Part shown: positions 33,065-41,813 of the stretch, one piece after another
Layout of the letters: each line of letters starts with the position of its first letter
How positions within the stretch are numbered: position 1 is the first letter of the stretch
Assembly: GCF_013204855.1 (NCBI RefSeq)
Contig: NZ_JABMKZ010000019.1
Span: forward strand, 1 to 64,000
Length of the DNA stretch: 64,000 bases
From: Paenibacillus alba
GTDB taxonomy: Bacteria > Bacillota > Bacilli > Paenibacillales > NBRC-103111
Direction: 5' to 3'
Translations under genes and position numbers: made by a program
The notes under the pieces: generated by a model
Seen by the model: only the letters and a program-made list of their open reading frames with translations
Database searches by the model: none
Told to the model about the DNA's origin: nothing

Positions 33065-35134
33065 TTACCAAGGCTTCTTCCCGCCGCCCGCTTTCGTCAA
33101 AATGCCGTCATTCGCCGCGTCATAGGCCTGAAAAATTTTGGCCGCAATCGGAGAAGCTCCGTAGCGTCCATACCCGCCCTCAGGCACAACAACGGCAACA
33201 GCCAGCTTAGGATTTTCCACAGGCGCGAACGCGATGAATACAGCGTTATCGATTGTTCCGCCTGAGACGGCTTGCGTCGATGTTCCCGTTTTGCGCGCAA
33301 CGTTGTAAGGCAGTTCTTCAATCCCTTCAGCGCCGCTCTTCATGCCGTGAATAATCGTGTTCCAGTCCCCTTTTGCGAACAAATCCGTCGAATCTTCCAT
33401 CACTTCTGGCTCGACCTTGCGGACCAGATTGCCTTCAAAGCTGCGAATTTCATCAACGAACAGCGGTTTCATTTTCTTCCCTCTGCTTGCTAAGGTAGCG
33501 GCAAACTGCGCAAGCTGCAGGGTCGTTGTTTTCTCATTTTGTCCCCATGAAGCATACACCATAGCGGACTGATAGCTGTCTTTTTTGGCATTTTTGGCAA
33601 AATCGTTAGACCCGGCATTTTCATTGGGCAGTCCGCTGCCCGTTTTCACGCCAATCCCGAATTTAGCCATATATTCCGCCCATTTATCGGTTACCTTTAC
33701 ATTTTCCCCACCGTATTTCTGATAGAAAGGAATACCCACTTTGGCAGACATATACGTGTTCGATGAATGTTCAATTGAACCTGATGCGTCGATCATGCCA
33801 TAAGCTGCTTTTCCTGAATTGGAAATGGAACTTGCGGATCCAGTTTTACCAAAAGTAAACGTTCCTGTATCGTTATAATACTGATTCGCTGGCGTGATCA
33901 ACTTCTCGGTTAAACCGATCAAAACCGACAAAGGCTTAATGGTCGAACCCATGAATACGATAGATGAGGGATGCTTAGGCCGTTCTTTATCCGTGTATTT
34001 CGGATAGGCCGTCGTAATTGAGCCATTGGCAATATAAGATCCTACCCTATCGAGCGTAGCTTGGGTGATTCCCCCGGTCCACTCATTTGAATTATAGTCA
34101 GGGAAGTTAGCCATCGTTACAACTCGCCCCGTTTCGACTTCCATAGCGACGGCGTAGCCAGCCTCTGCATTCGCCCCAAATTTGATGAAAGCGTCATTTC
34201 GCGCGTAAGGCGTGTGCAGAAAGGCAATTTGATCCTGAATCGCTTTCTCCGCTGTTTTCTGAATGTCCTTATGGATGGAGAGATACAAGTTATTGCCTTT
34301 GATAGGCTTCGTCACGGTCGCTCGGCCGATAATTTTCATTGCCGCATTAACCGGGTAAACCTTGTAACCATTGGTCCCGCGGAGATCATCTTGGTACATT
34401 CTTTCTATTCCGTCGAAACCGACATTTTCCGTAGGCAAATATTCCTTGCTTTCGGGATTGTCCTTGTACATATCCTGCGCGGTTTGCGTTGAATATTTAT
34501 TCAGATAGCCAATTAGCTGCGGAGCAATCGTTGACACCCCGTCATCATCCATTTCATAGGTCCGGATACTTTCTTCCGTTACTTCCAGCCATTTGAATTC
34601 ATCGCGATGCTCGAGCAAATAGGCAATCTCTTCTTTGGACAAATCCGTCTTAATTTTGCGGGGAACCCAGTAATAGCTTGGATCCTTCACTTTATTTTCA
34701 TTAATGTCATACCCTAGATCCATGGACAGCACAATTTCCTCCGCAGTCAGCGGCGGTGCCGTCTTTTTCCCATATTTATCAAAAACATCCGTCTTCAGAC
34801 GACGAGCCAGATTGATAACTTCTTCCTTAACCTGCTGTCCCGGCTCAATCCGAAAAAATAAAGACTGCACGGGAATGGTATACGCCAAAGGCGATTTCGT
34901 TGAATCGTAGATATTGCCACGGATAGGCGCAATTTTGTTCGTCTGGTTCGTATTTGTATTCTCTGCCGCTTTCAGATCTTTGGCTTGAACGAATTGTAAA
35001 ATGGCTAGACGCACGATCAGAACGGAAAATAACACAAATGTTACAAAAAAGAAAATATTGATCCGAAATGAAAAGTGGCGCTTCTTGGTGACTTCTTTCT
35101 TCTTCGGATCATCCATAATGGATGACTTCATCAC
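33065..35134 (-). CDS. Class B penicillin-binding protein, paralogue 2
   Basis: A 689-residue transpeptidase with one N-terminal TM, dimerisation domain and catalytic motifs STIK (Ser397), SSN and KTG (about 615), all intact, so both copies should be active. Compared with paralogue 1 the catalytic core and ends are nearly the same (NDGILTKAGGGKKPW versus NDGILTKMGGGKKPW). The insert regions around residues 300-370 and 400-440 differ most, which suggests diverging partners or timing. Upstream on the same strand is a HAD phosphatase gene only 15 bases away, so it is probably second in that transcript. Confidence 0.9.
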   Translation of the reverse strand: MMKSSIMDDPKKKEVTKKRHFSFRINIFFFVTFVLFSVLIVRLAILQFVQAKDLKAAENTNTNQTNKIAPIRGNIYDSTKSPLAYTIPVQSLFFRIEPGQQVKEEVINLARRLKTDVFDKYGKKTAPPLTAEEIVLSMDLGYDINENKVKDPSYYWVPRKIKTDLSKEEIAYLLEHRDEFKWLEVTEESIRTYEMDDDGVSTIAPQLIGYLNKYSTQTAQDMYKDNPESKEYLPTENVGFDGIERMYQDDLRGTNGYKVYPVNAAMKIIGRATVTKPIKGNNLYLSIHKDIQKTAEKAIQDQIAFLHTPYARNDAFIKFGANAEAGYAVAMEVETGRVVTMANFPDYNSNEWTGGITQATLDRVGSYIANGSITTAYPKYTDKERPKHPSSIVFMGSTIKPLSVLIGLTEKLITPANQYYNDTGTFTFGKTGSASSISNSGKAAYGMIDASGSIEHSSNTYMSAKVGIPFYQKYGGENVKVTDKWAEYMAKFGIGVKTGSGLPNENAGSNDFAKNAKKDSYQSAMVYASWGQNEKTTTLQLAQFAATLASRGKKMKPLFVDEIRSFEGNLVRKVEPEVMEDSTDLFAKGDWNTIIHGMKSGAEGIEELPYNVARKTGTSTQAVSGGTIDNAVFIAFAPVENPKLAVAVVVPEGGYGRYGASPIAAKIFQAYDAANDGILTKAGGGKKPW

Positions 35135-35149
35135 GTCTCAAATCCTTTC

Positions 35150-35872
35150 TCATACAGTCGGTTGTTCTTGAAAAAGCTCGAGGAGGGAACGAATACCTTC
35201 CCCTGTATGGTAGGAATAACGGATAATGCGTACGGCATCTATGCCGACTTGGCTGGGCGCCCAAATATCGTTCGTTTCGTGGTCACCGATATACAGAACA
35301 TCCTTTGCTTCAACCCCGGCCCGCTCAAGGGCTAGCTTGAATATCGCCGGGTCCGGCTTCTCCAGACCCACCTCTGTCGATACGATCACTGGATCGAAAT
35401 AGTGCAGAATGCCCTTATGCTCCAAAATAGCTTTCAAGGTCGGAGCAAAGTTGCTGACAATGCCAATCCGAAAGCCTTGAACCCGAAGCTGCTCCAAGAA
35501 AGGCTTCACATCCTCGAACAGATCATAATACTCCGGCGCTGTGAAAATCTCATACAGCTCATGACAGCAATCGAAAATTTCTTGCTCTGTCCATTCCTCA
35601 TGAATGCCTAACTTATGAAGCACATACTTATATAGGTTAACCCAGAATTCACGATCAGACTCTGGACTGCAGACAATGAAATTATCCTGTTTATCCACAT
35701 AATAAAATAGACGAAACGCTTCGGTAAAAAGCTCATTAATATGTGATTCGTCACGTTCCACAGATCTGAGCTGCAAATATTGCTTTAAAATCGTTTGTGC
35801 AGCCGGAATCGTCAGCAACGTATCCCCTGCATCAAGATAAATCATTGGATATTCATGAATAGGTTTGCGCAT
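35150..35872 (-). CDS. HAD-IA family phosphatase
   Basis: A 240-residue HAD hydrolase. Motif I is YLDAGDTLL (D-x-G-D-T), motif II is IVSNF, and the Lys and motif IV are in LEKPDPAIFKLALERAGV and YIGDHETNDIWAP. The helical cap between motifs I and II is of the IA type. It probably dephosphorylates a small metabolite; substrate unknown. The ATG at 35872 has AAAGGAG seven bases upstream; the frame is open to 35923 without support. It precedes PBP paralogue 2 by 15 bases. Confidence 0.85.
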   Translation of the reverse strand: MRKPIHEYPMIYLDAGDTLLTIPAAQTILKQYLQLRSVERDESHINELFTEAFRLFYYVDKQDNFIVCSPESDREFWVNLYKYVLHKLGIHEEWTEQEIFDCCHELYEIFTAPEYYDLFEDVKPFLEQLRVQGFRIGIVSNFAPTLKAILEHKGILHYFDPVIVSTEVGLEKPDPAIFKLALERAGVEAKDVLYIGDHETNDIWAPSQVGIDAVRIIRYSYHTGEGIRSLLELFQEQPTV

Positions 35873-36004
35873 ACAGTCTCCTTTATACTTTACAAAAAAT
35901 CGCACCTTCTTAGTGTACCACATTTATTTAGGGATGAGAAAAGCCTTGATAAGAGAGGCTTGGGCGTTGTCTTTGGGGGCTGTAAGGAAAGATCTGGAAT
36001 GCCG

Positions 36005-36185
36005 AAAACTGCAAAAGTGCAGGTATTTTCAGTAAAATCTTATGAAATGAGGGAAAAGCTGCGATAATGCAGTTTTTCGAGGCTTTTCCATCTTGAAATT
36101 GAAAAGTGGAGCCAAAAGGATGCACAATCGCAGGAATACATCGAATAAGGAGATAATTCAGCAAAAAAAGATGCACAATCGCAGG
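36005..36185 (+). repeat. Dispersed TGCA-module repeat, copy 2
   Basis: It has the same order of modules as copy 1 at 30285: CTGCAAAAGTGCAGG, CTGCGATAATGCAG, then two AAGATGCACAATCGCAGG-type units. It fills most of the roughly 400-base gap between the HAD gene and the CvpA/transglutaminase gene, which otherwise holds only a long palindrome. Confidence 0.75.
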
Positions 36186-36212
36186 TTCTCTCTACGCGGT
36201 ATCTGGACACAA

Positions 36213-36254
36213 CAGGGCTGCCTTAAGTAGATATATCTACTTGAGGCAGCCCTG
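36213..36254. repeat. 42-bp palindrome without T-run
   Basis: Two 21-base arms (36213-36233 and 36234-36254) are complementary except for one T/G position, with essentially no loop. On either strand no T-run follows, so a simple terminator is doubtful, although it lies just after the transglutaminase gene. It adjoins the TGCA-module repeat. Confidence 0.7.
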
Positions 36255-36275
36255 TCTGCTAAACTATTAATACCG

Positions 36276-37424
36276 CTAAGCATCCTTAACGTGGGTTTGA
36301 TCAAAGTTCGGAGGGTTGAACCAGTTGCCTCCGCTCGCCACCCAAGTAGAATCCAGCGGCACCCAGCGATTCGTTTCTTTCAGATAAACCTCATTCCAGG
36401 CATGAGGGCCATAGCTGCCTTGCCCGTCGTAGCCAAGTCCCGTCACGACTTTCACATCTAGACCGATGGATCTGGCCATTTGCGCATATAATCTCGAATA
36501 GTCAATGCATACACCTTCGCGCGTGTTGAAAGTATCCTCTGGCGTCTGTTCCTTCCAAATTCGCTTTTCTTCGTAAAGCTTCACTTTATCCCAATCGTAT
36601 TGCACGCGGCTGCCTACCCATTTGTAAAGCAGCTTCGCTTTCTCTTCATCGGTCTGCCCGCTTGCGGTTACTTCCTTGGCAGCATCTGAAATATTATTGG
36701 GTATCTTGGCATCAAGAACCTCATATTTCCGCTGTAAAATATTCGTGAATTCCTCTTCCACAGCCCTTGTAAACACAGGGACCTTCTCTGTGATGAAATC
36801 ACCTGTAAAGGGGGCAATAACTTCCTTGGCCCCTTTCTGATACATCTGAGAAGATTCAATATAAGGCGTGACCGGCGAATGCGGGAACAGCGTCACATAG
36901 ATGAACAGAACAGCAATCAGCAGGAGCGCTCTAGCGAAGCCGGCAACGGAACCAATCGCCCCGCCTGAAACCGAGCTAAGAAAGGATTTGTTCCGTTCGG
37001 ATTGCGCGTATCGTTCCGCCAGCCAAGGCCCGATGAAGGGATAGATCAACAGATTCAGCAGCTGCTTCACGATCATATAGCCAAGTAAAAACAAGACGCC
37101 AAAACGCAGCAGTGTAAAATCACGAAGACTCGTCATCGCTGTGTAATAGGTTTGTTTCAGAATGCCAATCTCTTCGGCTGGAACTTGCAAATTCTGCCCT
37201 TTCAGCCAGGTTTGCAGCAAAGGCGAGATCAATTGGACTCCCTTCCAGGCGATAACCATGGACAGAATAACGATAATGGCTTCCAACAGCATGGAAAGCA
37301 GGTGCTTGGCTGAGCCCGAACCTCCCCGCATGAAGCCTTGAATGATAGAACCCGCAAATAGGAGCACAATCACAATGGATATTAAATTAATTGAAGTTGC
37401 TTGGAACCACGTCATATCCGTCAT
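36276..37424 (-). CDS. CvpA-like membrane domain fused to a transglutaminase-like domain
   Basis: A 382-residue protein. The N-terminal half has four hydrophobic segments (about 10-30, 42-62, 105-130, 155-180) in a CvpA-like arrangement, including GSVSGGAIGSVAGFARALLL-type glycine patterns. The C-terminal half is a transglutaminase/protease-like domain with the full triad C306 (GVCIDYSR), H341 (GPHAWNEV) and D358 (PLDSTW), so it should be catalytically active. The topology probably puts the enzyme outside the membrane. Substrate unknown; wall or protein cross-linking are possible. GGAGGG precedes the ATG. Two small membrane protein genes lie directly upstream. Confidence 0.82.
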   Translation of the reverse strand: MTDMTWFQATSINLISIVIVLLFAGSIIQGFMRGGSGSAKHLLSMLLEAIIVILSMVIAWKGVQLISPLLQTWLKGQNLQVPAEEIGILKQTYYTAMTSLRDFTLLRFGVLFLLGYMIVKQLLNLLIYPFIGPWLAERYAQSERNKSFLSSVSGGAIGSVAGFARALLLIAVLFIYVTLFPHSPVTPYIESSQMYQKGAKEVIAPFTGDFITEKVPVFTRAVEEEFTNILQRKYEVLDAKIPNNISDAAKEVTASGQTDEEKAKLLYKWVGSRVQYDWDKVKLYEEKRIWKEQTPEDTFNTREGVCIDYSRLYAQMARSIGLDVKVVTGLGYDGQGSYGPHAWNEVYLKETNRWVPLDSTWVASGGNWFNPPNFDQTHVKDA

Positions 37425-37455
37425 GATGTCTCACCCTCCTATCTGAAAATCCGTA

Positions 37456-37890
37456 TTATGGGTTCGCGTTTTTCTTCGCTTGCTCGATGAAAGCATTCAC
37501 AGCAGCGTTGGCATTCATCTTGAAGGTTTTCCCGAGAAAAGTAACCTGCACTTCCTCTGAACCTGCCTTGCCCTCCACTTTCAAACTCTTGGTTGTGATA
37601 AGAAAGGAACCATCTGGGTTCGCTTTGAACTGAGCATCCTTCGCTTCAGCAGTCAGCGTGCTAACCGCCTTCTCCGTAACTTCATTGCCGACTTGAGAGA
37701 CAACGCTTGCCCCAATATCCTTTATTTTATCCTTATAGCTGGCTCCATAAACGATAAGTGCACCTACAATTGCAATGACTACAACCCATTTCACAAGCGT
37801 TTTGACAATTCCGATTACGATGAAAAGCACAATAATAGCAGCTACGATTAAGTACCAACGATCCTGTGCAAATGAAATCCACTGATCCAA
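37456..37890 (-). CDS. Hypothetical membrane protein next to the CvpA/transglutaminase gene
   Basis: A 144-residue protein with two adjacent hydrophobic segments at about 12-50. An extracytoplasmic or soluble part of about 90 residues follows, which ends in helical FIEQAKKNA. No family recognised. The TTG start has a strong AGGAGGGG site seven bases upstream. It is 31 bases before the CvpA/transglutaminase gene on the same strand, so it is probably co-transcribed and may form part of the same envelope assembly (inference). Confidence 0.7.
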   Translation of the reverse strand: MDQWISFAQDRWYLIVAAIIVLFIVIGIVKTLVKWVVVIAIVGALIVYGASYKDKIKDIGASVVSQVGNEVTEKAVSTLTAEAKDAQFKANPDGSFLITTKSLKVEGKAGSEEVQVTFLGKTFKMNANAAVNAFIEQAKKNANP

Positions 37891-37944
37891 ACAAAACCCC
37901 TCCTAATTATCCAAAAGTCTTTCCTATCATACTACAGAGACTCC

Positions 37945-38100
37945 TCAATCTTCATCTCTTTTTTTCCTTAACTGGGCTAACTTTTCCTCAATTTGTTTGG
38001 TTTTATCGACATTTCCTCTCGTCTTGCGGAAGGATTGTCTCAATCGAAAGATTAAAAAAATGGCTACACAAGCCAGCATGATAATCACATAAGTGTCCAT
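37945..38100 (-). CDS. Small single-pass membrane protein
   Basis: A 51-residue protein. One TM helix at 3-20 (TYVIIMLACVAIFLIFRL) is followed by a highly basic, helical cytoplasmic tail with KQIEEKLAQLRKKRDED, a possible coiled coil. I chose the ATG at 38100 because GAGGAGGA lies six bases upstream. It comes before the two membrane genes at 37.9-36.3 kb on the same strand. Confidence 0.65.
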   Translation of the reverse strand: MDTYVIIMLACVAIFLIFRLRQSFRKTRGNVDKTKQIEEKLAQLRKKRDED

Positions 38101-38211
38101 GAAATCCTCCTCGAGATGAATTGTGTCATTTGCTTGCATCGGTCATATCCATAGGACGAGCGGCGTACATCTTAAGAAGAGACAAGTTTAATGAATCGAG
38201 GTGGTGAGAAC

Positions 38212-39378
38212 ATGCGAACTGCACTGTGGTTGTATTTATTTATGTTTGTAGCTTTTTTTGATTTGCACGCGCAGTACCCCATCTTGTCCCCTTTCGCCTT
38301 ATCCTTAGGTGCCGCGCCTTCCTTTATCGGGCTCATTATGGGGGTATACTCCCTTACACACTTACCCGGCAATCTGCTAGCTGGCTATGGCGTGGATAAA
38401 TACGGCAGCAAACTGTTTATCGTCTGTAGCCTGATTGTAGCAGGGATCATCTTACTTTTTCAATCTAATGTGAAAGATCCTTGGCACTTGCTATACATTC
38501 GCTCGATAAGCGGCTTCGTACTTGCCTTTCTATCTCCAGCCTGTCTGTCGCTGCTTGCTCGCATAGCCAAAGACCGCATCCATCAGAGCAAGCTTATGGC
38601 AGGCAACGGACTTGTTCATACGCTCGCCTCCGTCGTCTCTCCGGCTGCCGGCGCCATTCTTGTTGCCAAGATCGGGTTCACGACAGCCTTCTCGGTGTTG
38701 GGATGGGTTCTGATTATCACAGGGGTGCTCGCTATTTTTGGTGTCAAAGAGAAGCAGCTTTTGGGCCAGACAGGCAGCAATGCCGCCGCTTTGGATCCCC
38801 ACGGACATGGACTAGGTCTTGAAGATGACGATCTTCCAAGCGGTGTTTCCATACCATGGTTGTTTTTCCTCATCCCGATGGCGCTCTCTTGTTCGCAGGG
38901 CATTCTTTTCTTTGAGCTTCCTTTAATGGAATCAGCCAGAGCTTCTATTCTGACGTCGGGTGTATTTTTCACCTTAATCAGTCTAGGGGCCCTGCTAAGC
39001 ATCAGCTTCTGGTTCCTAAACAAGGTCTCTCCCTTTATCCGCACAGTCTGCGGCAGCTTGTCTCTTGCTGTCGTCTTCTTCGGCTTAGCCATTCAATGGC
39101 CGATTCCGCTGACCGTTTCTCTCTTCCTGATCGGCATGGCCAAAGGGATCATCTATCCGGCTTTAGCTGCCCTCTTGGCCAGCATAACCAGCAGCAACCG
39201 TTATGGCCGCGTATTCTCATTGCTTTCCATTTCCTATTCGGTTGGCGCCTTTATTGGCCCCATGATGGCCGGGCAGCTTCGCAATCATATCTCCTCCTAC
39301 TTCATTGCTTTCTTCATTCTCATGCTCGCTCTTTCCCTTCTCCCGCTGCGCTCTTTCAAAACACCTGTAACGACATAA
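38212..39378 (+). CDS. Major facilitator superfamily transporter
   Basis: A 388-residue protein with 12 hydrophobic segments. The conserved loop 2-3 motif appears as GYGVDKYGSK, and the second half repeats the pattern with GMAKGIIYPALAALLASITSSNRYGRVFS. A hydrophilic central loop (GQTGSNAAALDPHGHGLGLEDDDL) divides the halves. It probably exports drugs or small metabolites; the substrate cannot be inferred. GAGGTGG precedes the ATG at 38212. A terminator follows at 39392. Confidence 0.88.
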   Translation: MRTALWLYLFMFVAFFDLHAQYPILSPFALSLGAAPSFIGLIMGVYSLTHLPGNLLAGYGVDKYGSKLFIVCSLIVAGIILLFQSNVKDPWHLLYIRSISGFVLAFLSPACLSLLARIAKDRIHQSKLMAGNGLVHTLASVVSPAAGAILVAKIGFTTAFSVLGWVLIITGVLAIFGVKEKQLLGQTGSNAAALDPHGHGLGLEDDDLPSGVSIPWLFFLIPMALSCSQGILFFELPLMESARASILTSGVFFTLISLGALLSISFWFLNKVSPFIRTVCGSLSLAVVFFGLAIQWPIPLTVSLFLIGMAKGIIYPALAALLASITSSNRYGRVFSLLSISYSVGAFIGPMMAGQLRNHISSYFIAFFILMLALSLLPLRSFKTPVTT

Positions 39379-39391
39379 ATGCCCATCTCCT

Positions 39392-39420
39392 AGACGGCTT
39401 GAGGTAATCAAGTCGTCTTT
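39392..39420 (+). terminator. Terminator of the MFS gene
   Basis: An 11-bp stem with one G-U wobble (39392-39402 with 39408-39418) and a short T-run. The wobble pairs only in plus-strand RNA, supporting this direction. Confidence 0.6.
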
Positions 39421-39546
39421 GCTCTGTCAATCTATGTCATTTCCCGGGAAATGGCCGCGCATTATTTGCCCAATCGTCGAATCAAAACCTTGGATCCCTT
39501 GCGAAAACGGGTTATACTACAAAAAAACCTGGTTGGAGGAGATCCC

Positions 39547-39900
39547 ATGTCGATCGCTATCATAGTAGAAGGTAAAAACGACAAAAGCCGCTTAAAACGA
39601 GTGATTGATGACAGTGTTCTAATCCTCTGCACCTTTGGAACCCCTAGTTCCATTACATTAGAAGATCTCCGTAAAAAAGTCGGACACAAACAAGTTTACT
39701 TATTCACGGACAATGATGCTTCCGGCAAAAAAATACGTTTCCTGCTTCGCGATACATTCCCGGACTCCGAGCAAATCTATACGCGCAAAGGATATGCGGG
39801 CGTTGAAGGAACACCGGAGGAATATTTAATCCAACAATTAGAAAAAGCAGGCCTGGACGAGTATATTAAATACCCATCTCCAGAACCTGCTTCTGAATAG
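39547..39900 (+). CDS. Toprim domain protein
   Basis: A 117-residue protein that is little more than a Toprim domain. The conserved Glu is in IVEGKND (residues 6-12) and the DxD pair in FTDNDASGKKI, both needed for Mg-dependent nucleotidyl chemistry in topoisomerases, primases and RNase M5. The small size resembles stand-alone Toprim proteins of Firmicutes. The exact nucleic-acid target is unknown. The ATG at 39547 has TTGGAGGAG upstream; the frame from 39451 is rejected. Confidence 0.85.
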   Translation: MSIAIIVEGKNDKSRLKRVIDDSVLILCTFGTPSSITLEDLRKKVGHKQVYLFTDNDASGKKIRFLLRDTFPDSEQIYTRKGYAGVEGTPEEYLIQQLEKAGLDEYIKYPSPEPASE

Positions 39901-39921
39901 TTAATGCCATTAAAAATCAAT

Positions 39922-40554
39922 TTACTTCCCTTTGGACAAGGTCACTACATCTTTGACGATATGGTCTGCATCTAGCTGGGGATTGCCTGCATCATAATAA
40001 TTGCGAATCTTGCCTTTAGGATCAACTAATAAAATTGCATTGGAGTGGGAGAAGTTCCCGTCTTTTTCTTTAATAACCATGATGCCGTAATCTTCTGCAA
40101 GCTTGTGAATTTTCGCTTCTTCTCCGCGGAGGAACATCCAACCACTTGGATCAGGTTTAGACTCAAACTTGTTTCCAAACTCTTTGAGCACCGCAGGTGT
40201 GTCACGGTTGGGATCAACCGATATCGATAAAATTTCTGCTTTTGTTCCGAATAAATCCTTCTTCTTCAATGCTTCCTGCACTTGCGTCAATAGGAACGTA
40301 GTTGGCATGCAAACATCCGGACAGAAAGAATAAAAGAAATAAACCAAACGCACCTTGCCATCCGTATCTTGGGAAGCTACAGATTTGCCGTCAAGGTCTT
40401 GCAGTTGAAAAGCAGGCGCTTGTTTCATCGCTTTTAAGCGCGGGTCCGGCTCATTGCTGTTAGCCCACAATTTATAGCCAAATGAGGCAATCATCGCAAT
40501 CAGAACCGCACCCAGCGCTAATTTGAACCAATTTTTCTCAAAAAAAGTACCCAT
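39922..40554 (-). CDS. Sco1/SenC family copper chaperone
   Basis: A 210-residue membrane-anchored thioredoxin-fold protein. One N-terminal TM spans about 12-30. The copper-binding C78-x3-C82 (SFCPDVCMP) and distant H170 (NFSHSNAILLVDP) are all present. Sco proteins deliver copper to the CuA site of cytochrome oxidase or keep it reduced. It follows ctaB by 16 bases, so heme and copper assembly factors share a transcript. GAGGGTAT precedes the ATG. Confidence 0.92.
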   Translation of the reverse strand: MGTFFEKNWFKLALGAVLIAMIASFGYKLWANSNEPDPRLKAMKQAPAFQLQDLDGKSVASQDTDGKVRLVYFFYSFCPDVCMPTTFLLTQVQEALKKKDLFGTKAEILSISVDPNRDTPAVLKEFGNKFESKPDPSGWMFLRGEEAKIHKLAEDYGIMVIKEKDGNFSHSNAILLVDPKGKIRNYYDAGNPQLDADHIVKDVVTLSKGK

Positions 40555-40570
40555 GCCTATACCCTCAATT

Positions 40571-41548
40571 CTAGCTAATCTTCACTGTATCAATGACCAT
40601 CAAAATAGATAAAAGTGTTAAATACATAATTGAAAATAGGAACGTACGCTTTGCCCAAGGAACTTCTGCTTCGCCTGTTTCCTTGAAGCCTTTGACACAC
40701 ATCAACATCCAAATCAAGCCTAGAATCGTCGATCCGATTAAAAATACATAGCCGAGATATCCATAAGCCGTTAACATCACAGTGACAGGAACAAGCAGAA
40801 CAACGTAACGCACCATGCTGATCTTCGTCACATAGGACCCTTTGACAACGGGCAAAAGCGGAAAGCCTGCAGCCCGATACTCTTCCATCCGGCGAATCCC
40901 AAGCGCCCAGAAATGCGGCGGCTGCCATAAGAACAAGAAGGCAAATAATAAAATAGCTCCTGCATCAACCGTTCCGGTAACCGCACAATAGCCAATCACG
41001 GGAGGCGTTGCCCCAGAAAAGGCGCCTACAAATGTACTCCATACCGAAGTCCGCTTGAACCAAGCGGTGTAGAGCCAAACATACAAGAACAGTCCCAGTA
41101 AACCGATCAAGGCCGCAAGCGGTGACGCAGCGCCAAAGTATAATACCGCCAAGCCAATTATGCCGAGAATAATCCCATACCACAGAACGAAAGTGGCACT
41201 CAGTCTTCCGCTTGGCAGGGCTCTGTTCTTGGTCCGTTCCATCTTCGCGTCCATCTCACGGTCCAGATAGTTGTTCAGTACCGTACCTCCTGCCATGACA
41301 AGAGCCGTACCCAACATCGTCCAAATCAGATGTATCCAGCTTACTTCCCAATGTGCTGCCATCCAATACCCAGCAAAAGCAGTCATCAGATTGGAATAAA
41401 TAATCCCCGGCTTCACCAAGCGATAAAATTCTTTTAACGTTACAGGCTCATGTGCAGATTGCTTATTACTAGCATCTATGGATTCGGTTCCAACAGATCC
41501 TTGTGGCGAACCGCTCGTCACACTTTCATAGCTTGCTTGATTTTCCAC
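40571..41548 (-). CDS. ctaB: Protoheme IX farnesyltransferase CtaB (heme O synthase)
   Basis: A 325-residue UbiA-superfamily prenyltransferase with about nine hydrophobic segments. The Mg-diphosphate motif appears as LNNYLDREMDAKMERTKNRALPSGR, and a second conserved stretch is FWALGIRRMEEYRAAGFPLLPVV. It adds a farnesyl group to heme B, giving heme O, which CtaA (11911-12810) oxidises to heme A. I chose the GTG at 41548 because GAGGAGGA lies eight bases upstream and the preceding 81 codons are unlike the family. It is co-transcribed with the sco gene. Confidence 0.93.
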   Translation of the reverse strand: MENQASYESVTSGSPQGSVGTESIDASNKQSAHEPVTLKEFYRLVKPGIIYSNLMTAFAGYWMAAHWEVSWIHLIWTMLGTALVMAGGTVLNNYLDREMDAKMERTKNRALPSGRLSATFVLWYGIILGIIGLAVLYFGAASPLAALIGLLGLFLYVWLYTAWFKRTSVWSTFVGAFSGATPPVIGYCAVTGTVDAGAILLFAFLFLWQPPHFWALGIRRMEEYRAAGFPLLPVVKGSYVTKISMVRYVVLLVPVTVMLTAYGYLGYVFLIGSTILGLIWMLMCVKGFKETGEAEVPWAKRTFLFSIMYLTLLSILMVIDTVKIS

Positions 41549-41775
41549 GTCATTGTCCTCCTCTATGTCGAACTTCCGAGCTATTTGAATTATGAACACT
41601 TTCATCATACCAACCCGTACAACGTTTGACAATGAAGTGCGGCCAGTTGTCATCATATTGTCGATTCTCCTACCAGTATGCGTGGAAAAAGTGCTTACCA
41701 TTCTCTGCCAGAGGAAAAATAACCGCTGATACGCGATGAAACCTCGTAAAACTCGCTGCTGCGGCTCTCTGTATG

Positions 41776-41803
41776 CAAAAAAGAAGCCCAAAAAGGCTCC
41801 TTT
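41776..41803 (-). terminator. Terminator of the urease operon
   Basis: An eight-bp stem with one wobble (AAGGAGCC with GGCTTCTT) is followed by a T-run on the minus strand, just after the ureD stop at 41814. Confidence 0.7.
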
Positions 41804-41813
41804 ATGGCTAATG

